From assembly GCA_031551135.1 (NCBI GenBank), contig JAVBOA010000049.1, positions 1 to 23,099 of the forward strand: DNA of 23,099 nt, read 5' to 3'. The translations under genes and the position numbers were made by a program. Under the pieces are notes generated by a model. That model was given only the letters and a program-made list of their open reading frames with translations. It made no database searches and had not been told where the DNA came from. Within the stretch, counting starts at the first letter, position 1. Each line of letters begins with the position of its first letter. Origin of the DNA: JAITVM01 sp031551135 (lineage in GTDB: Bacteria > Bacillota > Clostridia > Lachnospirales > JAITVM01). This document shows, piece by piece, positions 22,904 through 23,099 of the stretch.

Positions 22904-23099
22904 TTAGTTTCTCCTTTGTAAAATTTAACATTCGTATTGCCTTCTTATGTAGAAACATCACGGAAATTTAGTTTTAAAAAACGGACGAACCAACCTTAAA
23001 AACATTTTCGGGTTCAATCATGCAATCAAGCATTAAATGCGAAAAAGCAAGTTTGCTATTATTTTGATTTTTATAATTTCTTAGTGAGTTCAGAACAAT
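22904..23099 (-). promoter_or_regulatory. Upstream region of the dehydrogenase gene
   Basis: It contains the AAAGGAGA site (about 22909-22916) and AT-rich sequence to the window end. I could not assign a promoter with good spacing. A GCATTTAATGC palindrome is at about 23030-23040. Confidence 0.3.

Overview
The window looks like chromosomal DNA of an AT-rich, low-GC Bacillota, most likely class Clostridia. This rests on two T-box leaders, a RemA (DUF370) gene in a yicC-remA-gmk-rpoZ run, strong AAAGGAG-type ribosome binding sites, sigma-A type promoters and several likely TTG starts. I cannot name a genus from sequence alone. No tRNA, rRNA, CRISPR array, phage gene or transposase was seen.

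Layout. Bases 1-258 hold two fused dispersed repeats. They are followed by an unrecognised membrane protein gene (259-1425) and leuA (1762-3411) behind a leucine-type T-box. A membrane-anchored SGNH-hydrolase-like protein (3652-4761) appears to have lost its catalytic Ser and His. On the minus strand lies tyrS (4857-6083) with a tyrosine-type T-box leader that carries a 112-bp palindromic repeat in the distal part of Stem I. Divergently, yicC, remA, gmk and rpoZ (6700-8928) form a housekeeping run ending in a terminator-like hairpin. Clostridial genomes usually continue rpoZ-coaBC-priA-def-fmt. Here coaBC is absent from that place and a three-gene surface-glycan-like cassette (FkbM methyltransferase, radical SAM protein, family 2 glycosyltransferase; 9449-12357) sits between rpoZ and priA. 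Then come priA, def, fmt and a diacylglycerol/lipid-kinase-like gene (12475-17270).

After a gene-free, hairpin-rich stretch (17271-17900), the rest is on the minus strand: a molybdenum cofactor module (moaA, moaC, MOSC protein) followed by an AIM24 gene, then truA upstream, and a UDP-glucose 6-dehydrogenase gene (21738-22903) broken by a frameshift in a run of six A/T.

The most striking feature is the density of small non-coding palindromic repeats. Family A (111-113 bp, ends TACTATTTTC/GAAAATAGTA) has four copies, and several short derivatives keep only the ends. Family B (about 107 bp, two hairpins) has two copies that differ by compensatory changes. Family C (53-70 bp, ends TATAGCAGTTTCATTTT) has two copies. 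Nearly all lie at gene borders, in leaders or near 3' ends. Two families show paired substitutions that keep their stems, so the folded form seems to matter. No mobilising enzyme is encoded here, so they are best viewed as MITE-like or structured-RNA-like elements.
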